Made by a program: the position numbers and the translations under genes. Below, piece by piece: positions 5,053 to 5,725 of a DNA stretch of 5,725 bases. This stretch comes from a bacterium (lineage in GTDB: Bacteria > 4484-113 > JALSIF01), in contig JALSIF010000036.1 of the NCBI GenBank assembly GCA_026981635.1, positions 1 through 5,725 on the forward strand. Reading direction: 5' to 3'. The notes under the pieces were generated by a model. It was not told the origin of the DNA. It searched no databases and saw only the letters and a list, made by a program, of their open reading frames with translations. The number at the start of each line of letters is the position of its first letter. Position 1 is the stretch's first letter.

Positions 5053-5725
5053 GTGATGAGGAATGGAGCCAAGATGTTTGGTCTGAGCCTATTGGCTTTG
5101 GCTGCTTTGGCCATCGCCCTATCTTTAACAGGAAGGCTCAACCAGCCAGAGGCCAAGCCTGTGGGCGAGAGCCATACCACAAGCTCACTCCATGATCGTG
5201 TCTGGCTCTCTCCAAGCAGGTTCACAGCCCTCACCGAAGTCGCTTCCCTGCCCACTGAGCTGACTGAGCTCGCTGGAGGCCAGGTCACCGCTCCCTTCTT
5301 CTCCATCAATGTGGACTTTGGGGATTCCATCTTCACTTCGCCCAAGCCTGCAGGGGATGAGCTGACCGAGGCAGAAAGGAGGCTGATCTGGGGGTTCAAA
5401 CTAAGGGGAACCGTTGTGGTGATAAAGCCCCTCGCTACGACCACATATCAAATTGCCCGTTTTACTTATGAGAAGGGCAGGTTGCCCGCATCCCTAGAGG
5501 AGGTCTTCCCCGCCCTCGCCGACCCCAACCTGGAGAGAAAGCTCTCCCGCATGACCCCGGAGGAGATCCTTACTGAGTACGGTCACCTGATTGACCCCAT
5601 TGAGGGGGACCTGCTGGTCATAAACCCGCCTGAGCCCGAGCCGGGCGCCCTCTACATCAAGCAGGTGGATGACCCCAGGCTGTGGAACTACATCGGTATC
5701 GCCTTTGCCGGCGGCAATCCCAGGG
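5053..5725 (+). CDS. Unrecognised exported or membrane-anchored protein, 3' end outside window
   Basis: I do not recognise this family. The frame is open from the GTG at 5053 (or ATG at 5056) to the right edge, at least 223 residues counted from the ATG. A basic start (MRNGAK) and a hydrophobic stretch at about 8-26 (rich in Leu and Ala) make a signal peptide or an uncleaved N-terminal anchor. No cysteine follows, so it is not a lipoprotein. The rest is hydrophilic, presumably outside the membrane. Residues 131-151 (YQIARFTYEKGRLPASLEEVF) resemble the 'helix, Y..GRLP.SLEEL' stretch of pseudopilin-like and related exported proteins, which is a weak hint and not a family assignment. A proline- and acid-rich stretch (about 180-197) follows. 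The perfect Shine-Dalgarno and the preceding spacer suggest its own transcription unit. The first third uses more A/T-ending codons than the genes upstream. Confidence 0.75.
   Translation, partial: MMRNGAKMFGLSLLALAALAIALSLTGRLNQPEAKPVGESHTTSSLHDRVWLSPSRFTALTEVASLPTELTELAGGQVTAPFFSINVDFGDSIFTSPKPAGDELTEAERRLIWGFKLRGTVVVIKPLATTTYQIARFTYEKGRLPASLEEVFPALADPNLERKLSRMTPEEILTEYGHLIDPIEGDLLVINPPEPEPGALYIKQVDDPRLWNYIGIAFAGGNPR

Noticed and set aside
5037-5444. A 135-codon leftward frame opposite the last gene
   Set aside because: The opposite frame has a perfect ribosome binding site and an N-terminal hydrophobic anchor and stays open to the window edge, so this is an antisense shadow.

Overview
The window is a GC-rich, gene-dense bacterial segment. 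It holds one leftward gene, cut by the left edge, and five rightward genes, the last cut by the right edge. No RNA gene, mobile element, CRISPR array or long repeat was seen. A LonA-type protease, a YggT protein and a DivIVA/GpsB-type coiled-coil protein occur together, and DivIVA is typical of monoderm-type bacteria. With the GC-rich codon use and several weak Shine-Dalgarno sites, this would fit a Chloroflexota (for example Dehalococcoidia-like) or another monoderm lineage. That assignment is a guess: no rRNA or other phylogenetic marker is present.

Layout. Positions 1-558 (minus strand) encode the first 186 residues of a YcgR-type PilZ protein, a probable cyclic-di-GMP receptor. A 100-base divergent spacer (559-658) follows, with an extended -10 promoter candidate facing lon and two small inverted repeats. 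Positions 659-3220 encode a complete Lon protease with all catalytic residues intact and charged extensions at both ends. Its last bases overlap the start of a small YggT membrane protein (3214-3471). A 62-base gap with a -10-like box leads to a DivIVA-domain protein (3534-4214), and 3 bases further on an HD-domain phosphohydrolase begins (4218-4937). A 115-base spacer (4938-5052) with terminator-like hairpins and a very strong ribosome binding site precedes an unrecognised exported or membrane-anchored protein (5053 to the right edge).

How the genes may work together. Lon-yggT and divIVA-HD are two tightly packed pairs on one strand and could be co-transcribed. YggT and DivIVA are neighbours in the ylm cluster of Gram-positive bacteria and act in membrane or cell-envelope organisation. 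Here the pair is joined to a quality-control protease and an HD hydrolase. A PilZ receptor lies on one side and an unknown exported protein on the other. An envelope and second-messenger theme is possible but is inference only. No clearly undescribed system is demonstrated. The best candidates for follow-up are the lon-yggT-divIVA-HD arrangement and the unrecognised last gene.
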